64,000 nucleotides of DNA from Erythrobacter sp. (GTDB lineage Bacteria > Pseudomonadota > Alphaproteobacteria > Sphingomonadales > Sphingomonadaceae): contig CP073261.1 of the NCBI GenBank assembly GCA_019739335.1, positions 372,001 through 436,000 on the forward strand, in the 5' to 3' direction. A program made the position numbers and the translations under genes. Below, one piece after another: positions 42,603 to 52,837 of this stretch. Within the stretch, counting starts at the first letter, position 1. Each line of letters begins with the position of its first letter. Below the pieces are notes generated by a model, which did no database searches, was not told the DNA's origin, and saw nothing but the letters and a program-made list of their open reading frames with translations.

Positions 42603-43907
42603 TCAGCGCCCTACGGCCACGTATGTAAACCCGTGCCGTTCCACATCGCTGCGGCTGTAAAGATTGCGAAGATCGACCAACAGCGGGGCTTTGAGCAAAC
42701 CCTTTACCCGGCCCAGATCGAGTGCGCGGAAGGCATCCCATTCGGTTACGATCACGGCGGCATCAGCACCGTCCAGCGCCTCATAGGGGCCATCGCAATA
42801 AGTAATCGGTCCGAGAAGCTTTTTGGCTTGCTCCATGCCTTCGGGATCGTAGGCCTTCACGGCAATTCCGGCATCCAGCAGCGCCTGCACAATGCTGATT
42901 GCCGGGCTGTCGCGCATGTCGTCGGTATTGGCCTTGAAAGTCAGTCCGAGCACGGCAACGGTCTTGCCGTGCTGGTCCCCGCCACCCATCGCATTCACTA
43001 CCTTGCGGCCCATCGAGCGCTTGCGCTGGTCATTGCTGGCGACCACACTTTCAACAATGCGCAGCGGGCTTTCATAATCCTGCCCGGTCTTGAGCAATGC
43101 CACCGTATCCTTAGGGAAGCACGATCCGCCATAGCCCGGACCCGGCATGAGGAAGCGGTTGCCGATCCGGCTGTCCAGGCCGATTCCTTTGGCTACATCG
43201 CCCACATCTGCGCCCACTTTCTCGCACAAATCAGCGATTTCGTTGATGAAGCTGATCTTGGTGGCGAGGAAAGCGTTGGCGGCATATTTGGTCAATTCCG
43301 CCGCGCGGCGACTCATGGTGATCAGCGGTGATTCGTTCCGGGTGAGCGGTCGGTAGATTTCTTCCAACACCTCTTCGGCGTGCTTGTCGTTCACTCCGAT
43401 CACCACCCGGTCGGGCCGCTTGAAGTCATCAATCGCCGCGCCTTCGCGCAGGAATTCGGGATTGGACGCGACCGAGAATTCAAGGCCCGGCGCGACTTCG
43501 CGGATAATCCGCTCAACCTCATCACCAGTTCCAACGGGAACGGTTGACTTGTCAACTACCACTACCCCCGTCGGCAGAAGCGGGGCCATTTCCCGTGCAG
43601 CAGCATAGACAAACGTCAGATCCGCGTGACCATCGCCCCGGCGAGAGGGCGTGCCCACGGCGATAAATACGGCATTGGCACCAGGAAGCGCTTCGGCAAT
43701 GTCAAGCGTGAAGGAGAGACGCCCAGCTTCGACGTTCCTCGCCACCAATTCGTCCAGGCCCGGCTCGAATATTGGCATCGTGCCGTTCAATAACGCGTCG
43801 ATTTTAGCCTGATCCTTGTCAACACAGATCACTTCATGGCCGAAATCGGCAAAGCAGGCACCCGATACAAGTCCGACATAGCCGGTGCCGATCATTACGA
43901 TGCGCAT
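42603..43907 (-). CDS. ugd: UDP-glucose 6-dehydrogenase
   Basis: Oxidises UDP-glucose twice to UDP-glucuronate with NAD+, a precursor for exopolysaccharide, glycolipids and lipid modification. The 434 residues open with the Rossmann motif MIGTGYVGLVSGACFADFG. Catalytic C263 is in GPGYGGSCFPKD, and KISFINEIADLCE helps define the central domain. The C-terminal domain carries AVLGLTFKANTDDMRDSP. The ATG at 43907 follows a GGGGA site. No other sugar-pathway gene is next to it, so the destination of the product is unknown. Cytoplasmic. Confidence 0.95.
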   Translation of the reverse strand: MRIVMIGTGYVGLVSGACFADFGHEVICVDKDQAKIDALLNGTMPIFEPGLDELVARNVEAGRLSFTLDIAEALPGANAVFIAVGTPSRRGDGHADLTFVYAAAREMAPLLPTGVVVVDKSTVPVGTGDEVERIIREVAPGLEFSVASNPEFLREGAAIDDFKRPDRVVIGVNDKHAEEVLEEIYRPLTRNESPLITMSRRAAELTKYAANAFLATKISFINEIADLCEKVGADVGDVAKGIGLDSRIGNRFLMPGPGYGGSCFPKDTVALLKTGQDYESPLRIVESVVASNDQRKRSMGRKVVNAMGGGDQHGKTVAVLGLTFKANTDDMRDSPAISIVQALLDAGIAVKAYDPEGMEQAKKLLGPITYCDGPYEALDGADAAVIVTEWDAFRALDLGRVKGLLKAPLLVDLRNLYSRSDVERHGFTYVAVGR

Positions 43908-44021
43908 CGAATAGTCCCCTTTGAAGATGGGCAGCAGAAGAACTCCGCTCCCGCCAGATGTGCTGGCGCGCTCTTAGTCGAACCCGGATGTTGCAGGCAA
44001 GAACCGTTCCCCCGCCTTTTG

Positions 44022-44489
44022 TTAGCCTCTGCCGCGATAGGGGGCTACGCCCTGCTCAGGCAGCCACAAGCCTTCTGGTGCCACGCCGCTCTGCCAGAAC
44101 ACGTCGATCGGAATGCCGCCGCGGGGATACCAGTAGCCGCCGATGCGCAGCCAGCGCGGAGCCATTTCCGCAAACAGCCGCTGGCCGATGCCCACGGTCA
44201 CGTCCTCGTGAAAGCCGCCATGATTGCGGAACGCGCCGAGGAAAAGCTTCAGGCTCTTGGATTCGACGATGGTTTTCTCGGGCGAATAATCGATCACCAG
44301 ATGCGCGAAATCGGGCGCGCCGGTGACAGGGCACAACGAGGTGAATTCGGGCACGGCAAAGCGCACCAGATACAGCGCACCCTGGCGCGGATTGGGAACA
44401 TAATCGAGCACTGCCTCTTCGGGCGATGCTGGCAGGGCGGTGTGCTGGCCAAGGAACTGCGGCTGGTCGCGTGCTGGAGTATCGTTCAT
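44022..44489 (-). CDS. queF: NADPH-dependent preQ1 synthase (7-cyano-7-deazaguanine reductase)
   Basis: Reduces the nitrile of preQ0 to the aminomethyl group of preQ1 in queuosine tRNA modification. The 155-residue size marks the unimodular type I enzyme. Catalytic C53 and D60 are in [11 protein letters not shown], and the NADPH/substrate motif [21 protein letters not shown] follows here as [16 protein letters not shown]. The ATG at 44489 is divergent from the unknown gene at 44568. No preQ1 riboswitch was noticed upstream. Cytoplasmic. Confidence 0.95.
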   Translation of the reverse strand: MNDTPARDQPQFLGQHTALPASPEEAVLDYVPNPRQGALYLVRFAVPEFTSLCPVTGAPDFAHLVIDYSPEKTIVESKSLKLFLGAFRNHGGFHEDVTVGIGQRLFAEMAPRWLRIGGYWYPRGGIPIDVFWQSGVAPEGLWLPEQGVAPYRGRG

Positions 44490-44567
44490 GGCGCGAACAG
44501 ATGGCGTGATCGGGAGCCTTGCACAAGTGCGCTATGCAGAACGCACACTTGGGAGTATTTTTGCAGC

Positions 44568-45089
44568 ATGGAAGAGGAAAGCGAACCGAAGGCGGATAAA
44601 AGCGGAGCCCGCACGGATGCGCTTTCGCTGACGCTGTTTCCCACGCGTCTTTCGATCGGGCCGACGCGCGTGCTGCTCAACTGGCGGCTCGAGCTGTCCA
44701 ACAACGCGCAGGACCACATCGTCTCGTTAAGAATCTGGAGCGACATGGTCAGCGCTCACGGCTCGATCCCGACCGAGGAGCAACTTGGCGGGCCGAACCT
44801 CGACGAGGCGCGCCTCCATCGCATCGCCATGCTCGCCCCCTTTGCTACCGAAAGTATTGCCGGTGAATGGCAAATGCCACGCGATGCCGTTCGACCGGTG
44901 GACAATGCGCCCGAAAGCCTGATCCTGCCACTCGCCCGCTTCAGGCTGATCGGTGCCGGGATTGCGCCGCTGCGGCGTGCCTTCGTGATCGGCAATCCAC
45001 CAGCGCCAGGGGAGGAGAAGCTGCGCCCGCTCCATCTCGACGGCAGTTTGCAGGTACATATCCGGCTGGCCGCGCGCGCGGTGACGTGA
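44568..45089 (+). CDS. conserved hypothetical protein
   Basis: A 173-residue soluble protein of unknown function. A charged N-terminus (MEEESEPKADKSG) leads into beta-rich sequence (LSLTLFPTRLSIGPTRVLLNW, here to LLNWRLELSNN) and a proline-containing second half (LPLARFRLIGAGIAPLRRAF). It shows no signal peptide and no catalytic motif. The alternating hydrophobic pattern suggests a beta-sandwich. The ATG at 44568 has only a weak ribosome site (GGGAG, 14 bases upstream). It is divergent from queF and precedes the sulfurtransferase gene by 62 bases. Confidence 0.7.
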   Translation: MEEESEPKADKSGARTDALSLTLFPTRLSIGPTRVLLNWRLELSNNAQDHIVSLRIWSDMVSAHGSIPTEEQLGGPNLDEARLHRIAMLAPFATESIAGEWQMPRDAVRPVDNAPESLILPLARFRLIGAGIAPLRRAFVIGNPPAPGEEKLRPLHLDGSLQVHIRLAARAVT

Positions 45090-45151
45090 AGCGGGCCCTG
45101 AAAGGGTAACGGCAATTTACCTTCGCCGCGCCACGGGCTAGGTCCTGTGCG

Positions 45152-46006
45152 ATGAAGACCGCGATGGGAACCCTCGTTACAACAGATTGGCTCGCAAGCG
45201 CGCTGGACGCGCCCGATGTGGTCGTGCTCGATGCCACTGCCCACCTCCCGACCGCCGACCGCGATGCACGGGAGGAGTTTGCGGCGGCGCATATTCCCGG
45301 CGCGCGGTTTCTCAGTCTGAAAACGCTTATTGATCCGGAGAGCGAGGTGCCAGCGGCCCTGCCAACCCGAGCACAATTCGAGGCACGGCTGGCGAGTTTG
45401 GGTGTCGCCAATGGCCAGCGAATTGTGCTGTATGACAACAGCGCCATGCGCACGTCGGCGCGGGCTTGGTTCATTTTCCGGCTGTTCGGAGTGCAACAGT
45501 TTGCGGTGCTCGATGGCGGGTTGCACAAATGGATGGCGGAAGGCCGCCCGATTGAAATCGGCGTAACATTGATCGGCGAAGGTGATTTCACGTCTTCGGG
45601 AGGCGCGGGCGAAGTGCGCAGCAAGGCAGACATCCTCGCCAATCTTGCTAGCGGCACCGAACAAGTCGTCGATGCCCGCGACGCTCCCCGCTTTCGCGGA
45701 GACGAACCCGATTTCCGCCCCGGAATTGCGTCTGGCCATATCCCCGGATCGCGCAATGTCCCCTATGATGCCGTACTGGCCGAAGACGGCACTTTCCGCG
45801 ACCCTGCGGGTATCCGCGCGGCTCTCGAGCAGGCGGGAGTCGATCTCGATCGCCCTATCACCGCTTCCTGCGGCAGCGGTGTGACCGCGTCGGTGCTGCT
45901 GCTGGCGCTGCACCTGATCGGCAAGCAGGGCGCGCTCTACGATGGTAGCTGGAGCGAATGGGGCGCGGACCCCGCCCTCCCCGTTGCCACCGGACCGGCG
46001 CGATGA
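45152..46006 (+). CDS. sseA: 3-mercaptopyruvate/thiosulfate sulfurtransferase
   Basis: A 284-residue tandem-rhodanese protein. The N-terminal inactive domain (about 10-140) contains FAAAHIPGARFLSL, and the C-terminal domain (about 165-280) has the persulfide-forming C240 in TASCGSGVTASVL. The CGSGVTA loop favours 3-mercaptopyruvate as donor over thiosulfate. Its stop overlaps the metC start by ATGA. The linkage with cystathionine beta-lyase and sulfate reduction places it in cysteine and sulfane-sulfur metabolism. Cytoplasmic. Confidence 0.92.
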   Translation: MKTAMGTLVTTDWLASALDAPDVVVLDATAHLPTADRDAREEFAAAHIPGARFLSLKTLIDPESEVPAALPTRAQFEARLASLGVANGQRIVLYDNSAMRTSARAWFIFRLFGVQQFAVLDGGLHKWMAEGRPIEIGVTLIGEGDFTSSGGAGEVRSKADILANLASGTEQVVDARDAPRFRGDEPDFRPGIASGHIPGSRNVPYDAVLAEDGTFRDPAGIRAALEQAGVDLDRPITASCGSGVTASVLLLALHLIGKQGALYDGSWSEWGADPALPVATGPAR

Positions 46007-47217
46007 GCGGGAAGGATCACCAGCCCGCCACCCGTCTGGTCGAAGCCGGACGGCGCAAGGAATGGACCAGCGTGAGCGGCCAGCCGGGCGGTGTGGTCAA
46101 TCCGCCGGTCTGGCGCAGCAGTACGCACCTGTACGACGATTGCGCCGATCTGGCGCGCGGCCGGCCCAACGAAGACGGCCACTTCTACTACGGGCGACGG
46201 GGGGGGCCGACGCAGTGGGCGCTGGCCGATGCCCTGACCACGCTGGAACCCGGCGCGGAGGGCACCGAACTGTTCCCCAGCGGGGTTGCCGCGATTGCGG
46301 GCACCCTGATGGCACTGCTGTCTCCCGGCGACGAACTGCTGTTCAGCGACAATTGCTACGAACCCACGCGCAGCATAGCGCTTGGAGTGCTGAAGCGTTT
46401 CGGCATCACCGCCCGTGCCTTCAACCCGCTTGATCCGACCGGGTTCGCGGCGATGATCGGTGAGCGGACCAAGGTCGTAATGCTGGAAAGCCCCGGCAGC
46501 CTGACGATGGAAGTCTGCGATATTCCCGCACTCGCCGCCATTGCACGCGAACGCGAAGTCATTTCAGTGATCGACAACACTTGGGCCTCCCCGCTCGGCT
46601 TTGCGGCCCTGCGGCACGGCTGCGACGTATCGGTGATGAGCCTGACCAAGCATGTCGGCGGCCATTCTGACCTGATGATGGGTAGCGCCTCGGCATCAAA
46701 GCCGCTTATCAGGCGGATAAGAGTGCATTCGCAATATATGGGGCAGGTCGTTTCGCCCGACGATGCCGCGCTGGCGCTACGCGGGTTGCGGACGATGGGT
46801 CTAAGGCTCGAACGCACAAGCTCAAGTGCGCTTGAGGTCGCGCAATGGCTTGAAAATAGAGCAGAAGTTTCCGCTGTGCTCTGCCCAATGCTGTCCGGCG
46901 CGCCGGGCAACGATTTATGGCAGCGGGACTTTTCCGGCGGCTGCGGTCTGTTCAGCTTCATCTTGCGCAGCGCCGATGTCGCTGCGCGTGCGCGGTTTAT
47001 CGACGCGCTGCAATTGTTCGGAATCGGCTTCAGCTGGGGAGGCTACGAAAGCCTCGCCATCCCGGTAGATCCGGGTCGCATCCGCGATTTCAGCGTCTGG
47101 CCCGTCAGTGTCGACAAGGGCAGCGGATTGGGGGTGCGGCTCGCCATCGGGCTGGAGGATACAGGCGATCTCATCCGCGATCTCGAACAGGCATTTGCCG
47201 CGATGGGAACAGCATGA
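46003..47217 (+). CDS. metC: cystathionine beta-lyase
   Basis: A PLP-dependent Cys/Met metabolism enzyme of 404 residues that splits cystathionine to homocysteine, pyruvate and ammonia. PLP lysine K216 is in SLTKHVGGHSDLMMG. The N-terminal block FYYGRRGGPTQWALADAL and the ESPGSLTMEVCD motif mark the MetC branch rather than gamma-synthase. The ATG at 46003 overlaps the sulfurtransferase stop and the gene overlaps mscS by ATGA. It works with metX-metW at 12-13 kb in methionine synthesis. Cytoplasmic. Confidence 0.92.
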   Translation: MSGKDHQPATRLVEAGRRKEWTSVSGQPGGVVNPPVWRSSTHLYDDCADLARGRPNEDGHFYYGRRGGPTQWALADALTTLEPGAEGTELFPSGVAAIAGTLMALLSPGDELLFSDNCYEPTRSIALGVLKRFGITARAFNPLDPTGFAAMIGERTKVVMLESPGSLTMEVCDIPALAAIAREREVISVIDNTWASPLGFAALRHGCDVSVMSLTKHVGGHSDLMMGSASASKPLIRRIRVHSQYMGQVVSPDDAALALRGLRTMGLRLERTSSSALEVAQWLENRAEVSAVLCPMLSGAPGNDLWQRDFSGGCGLFSFILRSADVAARARFIDALQLFGIGFSWGGYESLAIPVDPGRIRDFSVWPVSVDKGSGLGVRLAIGLEDTGDLIRDLEQAFAAMGTA

Positions 47218-48311
47218 CAGCTACAGTTGAGAATCCGCTCGAGACGCCGCCCCCCACGGCGCCTGCCGAGACCGCCAGTCCTTCACCCGCGCCACTGCCG
47301 GAAAGCACACCCGCGCCAGTCGATACCGATAGCGCCGCCGAGGAAGCTGTGGCCGGAGCCGAAGCCCTTCGCGATGCCATGTCCGAAAGCACTCCGACCG
47401 TGGCGGGCCTGATCGACCGGCTTGATGCCTTCGGCTTCTCGGTCGCCGATACCCGTTTCTCGCTGTGGACCGTCTTGGTGCTGGTGCTGGTGGTCGTCGG
47501 CGTGTTCGTCTTCGCCCGCCTCAGCACCAAGCTGGCGAAATCCGGCCTGCGACGCGCAACCCGGCTGGATTCTTCGCAACGGCTGCTGGCGGAAAAGCTG
47601 CTGACGGTGGCGCTGTGGGCTTTCGCAATTCTGATCGGGATCGACATCCTCGGGATCGATCTAACCGCCTTGGCGGTGTTCTCAGGCGCGTTCGGCCTCG
47701 CCATCGGCTTTGGCCTGCAAAAGACCTTCGGCAACCTGATTGCCGGGATCATCCTGCTGATGGACAAGTCGATCAAGCCGGGGGACGTGATCGCGATTGC
47801 CGACCAGGCAGGCAACGAAACTTTCGGCCAGATCCGGAAGATCGGCATTCGCGCCGTATCGATCACCACGCGGGACGAGCGTGAATATCTGATTCCGAAC
47901 GAAAACCTGATGATCAACCAGGTCGAGAACTGGTCCTACTCGTCAAAGAAGGTGCGCATGCAGGTTCATGTAGGAGTGGCCTATGGCGCCGACATGAAGC
48001 TGGCGCAGGAGCTGATGCTCGAAGCAGCGCGTGCGTGCAAGCGCGTGCTGGACAGTCCCTCTCCGACCGTGTGGATGCAGGCCTACGGCGAAAGCAGTGT
48101 GGATTTTGCGATCCACTGCTGGATCGAAGACCCGGAAATGGGCGTCGGCAATGTCCGCTCGGAAGTGCTCAACAATCTGTGGGACCTGTTCCAGGCCAAC
48201 CGGATCGAAATCCCGTTCCCGCAGCGCGATCTAAACTTGCGCGATAACGAGCAATTCCAGCAGCTTGTTGCGGCGATTTCGCAGCGCGTCGAAAGCAATC
48301 GCGACAAGTAG
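47214..48311 (+). CDS. small-conductance mechanosensitive channel, MscS family
   Basis: A 365-residue inner-membrane channel that opens under membrane tension. The first 75 residues are Pro/Ala/Ser-rich and acidic with no membrane segment. Two transmembrane helices follow (about 85-105, LWTVLVLVLVVVGVFVFA; about 125-150), then pore helix TM3 with the Gly/Ala pattern VFSGAFGLAIGFGLQKTFGN. The MscS beta domain contains PGDVIAI and LIPNENLMINQVENWS. The start overlaps the metC stop, though the channel has no known link to methionine. Ends 81 bases before cobA. Confidence 0.92.
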   Translation: MTATVENPLETPPPTAPAETASPSPAPLPESTPAPVDTDSAAEEAVAGAEALRDAMSESTPTVAGLIDRLDAFGFSVADTRFSLWTVLVLVLVVVGVFVFARLSTKLAKSGLRRATRLDSSQRLLAEKLLTVALWAFAILIGIDILGIDLTALAVFSGAFGLAIGFGLQKTFGNLIAGIILLMDKSIKPGDVIAIADQAGNETFGQIRKIGIRAVSITTRDEREYLIPNENLMINQVENWSYSSKKVRMQVHVGVAYGADMKLAQELMLEAARACKRVLDSPSPTVWMQAYGESSVDFAIHCWIEDPEMGVGNVRSEVLNNLWDLFQANRIEIPFPQRDLNLRDNEQFQQLVAAISQRVESNRDK

Positions 48312-48392
48312 GCGGTGCGGCTAAAGCTTACCTAAACAGGTGGCAACCCATTCTCGCTGGTGGCATGGCCCGCCAGCAGCCATCTGCACCTC

Positions 48393-49148
48393 ATGCAAAG
48401 TGGCACCATCTATCTTGTCGGCGCGGGCCCGGGCGATCCGGAACTGTTGACACTACGCGCGGCGCGACTGATCGGCAGCGCCAGCCTTATCGTGCATGAT
48501 GGGCTGGTCGATCCGGCCATCCTGGCGCTGGCACACTGCGATGCGCGGCTTGTCTCCGTCGCCAAGCAGCGCGCGCGGCATACGCTGGCTCAAGACGATA
48601 TCAACGCGCTGCTGGTGCGCGAAGCGCTGGCCGGGCGCGATGTGGTGCGGCTCAAAGGCGGCGATCCGTTCGTCTTCGGGCGCGGCGGTGAAGAGATGGA
48701 ATCTGCGCAGGCTGCGGGCGTGCGGGTCAAGGTCGTCCCCGGCATTTCCGCCGCCAACGGAGCCGCCGCCGCTGCGGGCATTCCGCTCACGCATCGTGAC
48801 GCGGCCAGCGTGGTCAGCTTCGTGGCGGGCCAGTGCAAGGGGCTGTCCGAGCAGGACTGGTCCGGCCTCGCCGGCAAGGGCCGCACGCTGGTGATCTACA
48901 TGGGCGTGAAGACCGCGCCCCAGATCGCCGAGAAGCTGATGGCGGACGGCCTTGCCCCCGACATGCCGCTGGCCGTGATCGAGAACGCCTGCCGCGCGGA
49001 CATGCGCGTGCTGCGCGGGCCGCTCGCCGCCCTGCCCGATCTGGTTCTGGCGGAGCGAGTGAAGAGCCCCGCCCTCATCATCATCGGCGAAGTTACCGCG
49101 CGGGACAACCTCGCGCTCGCCACCCTTGCTGCGGAGTTTGCTGCATGA
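48393..49148 (+). CDS. cobA: uroporphyrinogen-III C-methyltransferase
   Basis: Adds two methyl groups from SAM to uroporphyrinogen III to form precorrin-2, the precursor of sirohaem needed by CysI. The 251 residues start MQSGTIYLVGAGPGDPELLT, the family's standard beginning, so the ATG at 48393 was preferred over the in-frame GTG at 48360. RLKGGDPFVFGRGGEE and VVPGISAANGAAAAAGIPLTH follow. There is no CysG dehydrogenase/chelatase domain, so those steps must be encoded elsewhere. It overlaps the DUF2849 gene and heads the sulfite-reduction operon. Cytoplasmic. Confidence 0.93.
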   Translation: MQSGTIYLVGAGPGDPELLTLRAARLIGSASLIVHDGLVDPAILALAHCDARLVSVAKQRARHTLAQDDINALLVREALAGRDVVRLKGGDPFVFGRGGEEMESAQAAGVRVKVVPGISAANGAAAAAGIPLTHRDAASVVSFVAGQCKGLSEQDWSGLAGKGRTLVIYMGVKTAPQIAEKLMADGLAPDMPLAVIENACRADMRVLRGPLAALPDLVLAERVKSPALIIIGEVTARDNLALATLAAEFAA

Positions 49149-49440
49149 AAATCTTGACCGGGAACGATCTCGGCTCCGGCGCCGTGGTCTGGTGGGATGG
49201 CCGCGGCTGGTCCACGCACATCTCCGATGCTGCCGATGCCAGCGAGGAAGGCGAAGCGATCATGGCGCGCGAGGAAGCCGCGCGGCGGGTCAACGTGCCC
49301 TATGCGATCGACGCCGTGATGACCGCGGACGGCCCGCGTCCGGCACATATCAAGGACCGCGTGCGCGCACTGGGGCCAACCGTGCGCCCCGATCTCGCGG
49401 TGAGGGCAGCCGCTGAAAAAGGCTGGGACTGGGTGATCTG

Positions 49441-49441
<1 letters not shown>
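49145..49441 (+). CDS. DUF2849 family protein
   Basis: A 98-residue protein between cobA and cysI, overlapping the former by ATGA and sharing one base with the latter. It starts KILTGNDLGSGAVVWWDGRGW, then a helix EEGEAIMAREEAARRV and a C-terminal basic segment (AHIKDRVRALGPTVRPDL). This is the DUF2849 family, which is found beside sulfite/nitrite reductase genes in alphaproteobacteria. The genomic link suggests a role in assembly of, or electron delivery to, CysI, but no activity is known. No cysteine or other cofactor ligand is conserved in the fragment read. Confidence 0.85.
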
Positions 49442-51067
<1,626 letters not shown>

Positions 51068-51075
<8 letters not shown>

Positions 51076-51520
51076 TGATCTTGGCACCGGGCGCGACGAA
51101 GTGCAGTTCCGCTTCCGCAGCGACGAACTGCCCGATGGGTCGCAGGTCACCGTCGACGCTTTCCTCGGCCAGACCAATGCTGTTGCCGTGCGGATCGAGC
51201 CGGGCGACGATGCGCGTGCGCTGCTGCCGCATCTGGGCCGCATCCGGCTGGTGGAAGTGAACTTCCCGACCTTTGGTGACGGGCGCGGGTATTCCGCAGC
51301 GCGTGTCCTGCGCGAACACGGCTACACCGGCGAGTTGCGCGCGGTGGGAGATGTGCTGGTGGACCAGATCGCCTACATGCGGCGCTGCGGATTCGACAGC
51401 TTTGCCCCTGATCGCCCGCTTGACGAGGCCGATGTCGAGGCCGCCTTTAGCCGTTGGCCGCACGACTATCAGGCTGCCGCCGATGCCGCCGTGCCGATCT
51501 GGAAACTGCGTCATGGGTGA
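51068..51520 (+). CDS. DUF934 family protein
   Basis: A 150-residue protein whose ATG lies within the end of cysI. It contains VEVNFPTFGDGRGYSAARVL and REHGYTGELRAVGDVLVDQ, hallmarks of the DUF934 family that is regularly found between sulfite reductase and CysH genes. The family is thought to serve assimilatory sulfite reduction, possibly as an oxidoreductase-related accessory protein; direct evidence is lacking. One Cys (RRCGFDSF) is near residue 115. Overlaps cysH by eight bases. Cytoplasmic. Confidence 0.88.
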
Positions 51521-52298
51521 AGCCGCTCGCAAGATCGACCGGATCGACACCGCGCCCGCCTTTACGCAAGCCGATGCCGATGCGCTCAACGCGCGCTTCG
51601 TCGGGGTCGACACATTGACCATGCTGCGCACCCTGTTTGCCGAAGGCACGCTGGGCAAGGTGGCGGTCGTCTCCAGCTTCGGCACCGAAAGCGCGGTGCT
51701 GCTCGATCTGGTCGCGCGAGCCGATGCGAGCATTCCGGTGATCTTCGTCGATACCCTCAAGATGTTCGCCGAGACGCTTGCCTATCGCGAGACGCTGATC
51801 GAACGGCTCGGCATCCGCAATTCCGCCGTGGTGCAGCCCGATCCGGCGGTGCTGGCAGCGAAGGACGAAAGTGGCCTCCGCTGGTCCTATGATCCGGACG
51901 GCTGCTGCGACATCCGCAAGGTGGAGCCGCTGGCACGCGCGAAGGCGGGGCTCGATAGCTGGATTTCAGGGCGCAAGGCGTTCCAGTCTGTCACCCGGCA
52001 GGATATTCCGCGCTTTGAAGTGGAAGACGGGCGATTGAAGCTCAATCCGCTGGGCGACTGGGTGAAGGCCGATCTCGAAGCCTATTTCACCGAGCGCGAC
52101 CTGCCGCGCCACCCGCTGGAGGCCAAGGGCTTCCTATCGGTCGGCTGCGCGCCCTGCACTTCGCCGGTCGCTCCGGGCGAAGACCCGCGCGCGGGGCGCT
52201 GGCGTGGCTGGGACAAGACCGAATGCGGCATCCACACGCCGGGCACCGATGTCCCTGCGGAAGGTGAGCTGCCGCCGGGGTACGAACCCTTCCTGTAA
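51513..52298 (+). CDS. cysH: adenylyl-sulfate reductase, [4Fe-4S] type
   Basis: Reduces activated sulfate to sulfite with thioredoxin. The 261 residues contain the cluster cysteines GCCDIRKVEPLA and GCAPCTSP, plus the catalytic C-terminal Cys in KTECGIH. The CC...CxxC pattern marks the iron-sulfur form that uses APS directly; the PAPS-specific enzyme of E. coli lacks these cysteines. The PP-loop nucleotide motif is VSSFGTESAVLL. The pathway then needs no APS kinase. It is last in the cobA-DUF2849-cysI-DUF934-cysH operon. Cytoplasmic. Confidence 0.93.
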   Translation: MGEAARKIDRIDTAPAFTQADADALNARFVGVDTLTMLRTLFAEGTLGKVAVVSSFGTESAVLLDLVARADASIPVIFVDTLKMFAETLAYRETLIERLGIRNSAVVQPDPAVLAAKDESGLRWSYDPDGCCDIRKVEPLARAKAGLDSWISGRKAFQSVTRQDIPRFEVEDGRLKLNPLGDWVKADLEAYFTERDLPRHPLEAKGFLSVGCAPCTSPVAPGEDPRAGRWRGWDKTECGIHTPGTDVPAEGELPPGYEPFL

Positions 52299-52837
52299 GC
52301 GGAAACTGCTGCGACAAGGAATGTTCGGGCGGATAACCGTCCCGGCTCTCGCTCTCGGCCACTTCTCCCTCGCCAGCGAAGGCTGACAGGTCACGCAATG
52401 TGCGTGCCTGTACCAGCATGGTCATGCCGAGTTCGCCGCCCCAGTCGCTCGGCACCTCGCACATCAGCCGCGCCATGGTGGCTATGCCGCTGCCCTTGCG
52501 CGCCGCCATCGCCTCAACCTTGGCGTAATTGTTCCAGTCCAGCAACCAGCTGCCACTCGAAGCGGCGCTGGCCGTGGGAGCGATGCCAAAACGCAGGATC
52601 GTGGTGCCTGCAGCGATCACCCCCTTGTGCGGGTTCTTGATCCCGCCGGTCATTTCGCTGGTTTGCTTCTTCGGGTTCGGATTGGTACTGCCGCCCGGAA
52701 TCTCGCGCAGCGCTGCCGCACTTTCAGGGTATTTCCGGGTTGATCGTCGCCATGTCTGCGCCCGCTGTCGGTTCAGGTCGATTGCGGACAATCTGCGTTG
52801 CCGCGCCCCCATAGTCCAGCGCCGAACTCGGCTGTCC
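52299..52837. other. 539-bp stretch with an orphan minus-strand coding-like frame
   Basis: On the minus strand a frame open from 52812 (ATG) continues left past 52299 into cysH with coding-like codon use over about 140 codons: KNPHKGVIAAGTTILRFG, WLLDWNNYAKVEAMAARKG, MCEVPSDWGGELGMTML. There is no ribosome site, no stop where the bias ends (about 52310), and no recognised domain. It may be an unrecognised small protein with a wrongly placed end, or a decayed gene. The remaining bases show no clear terminator for cysH or for the JmjC gene. Confidence 0.35.
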
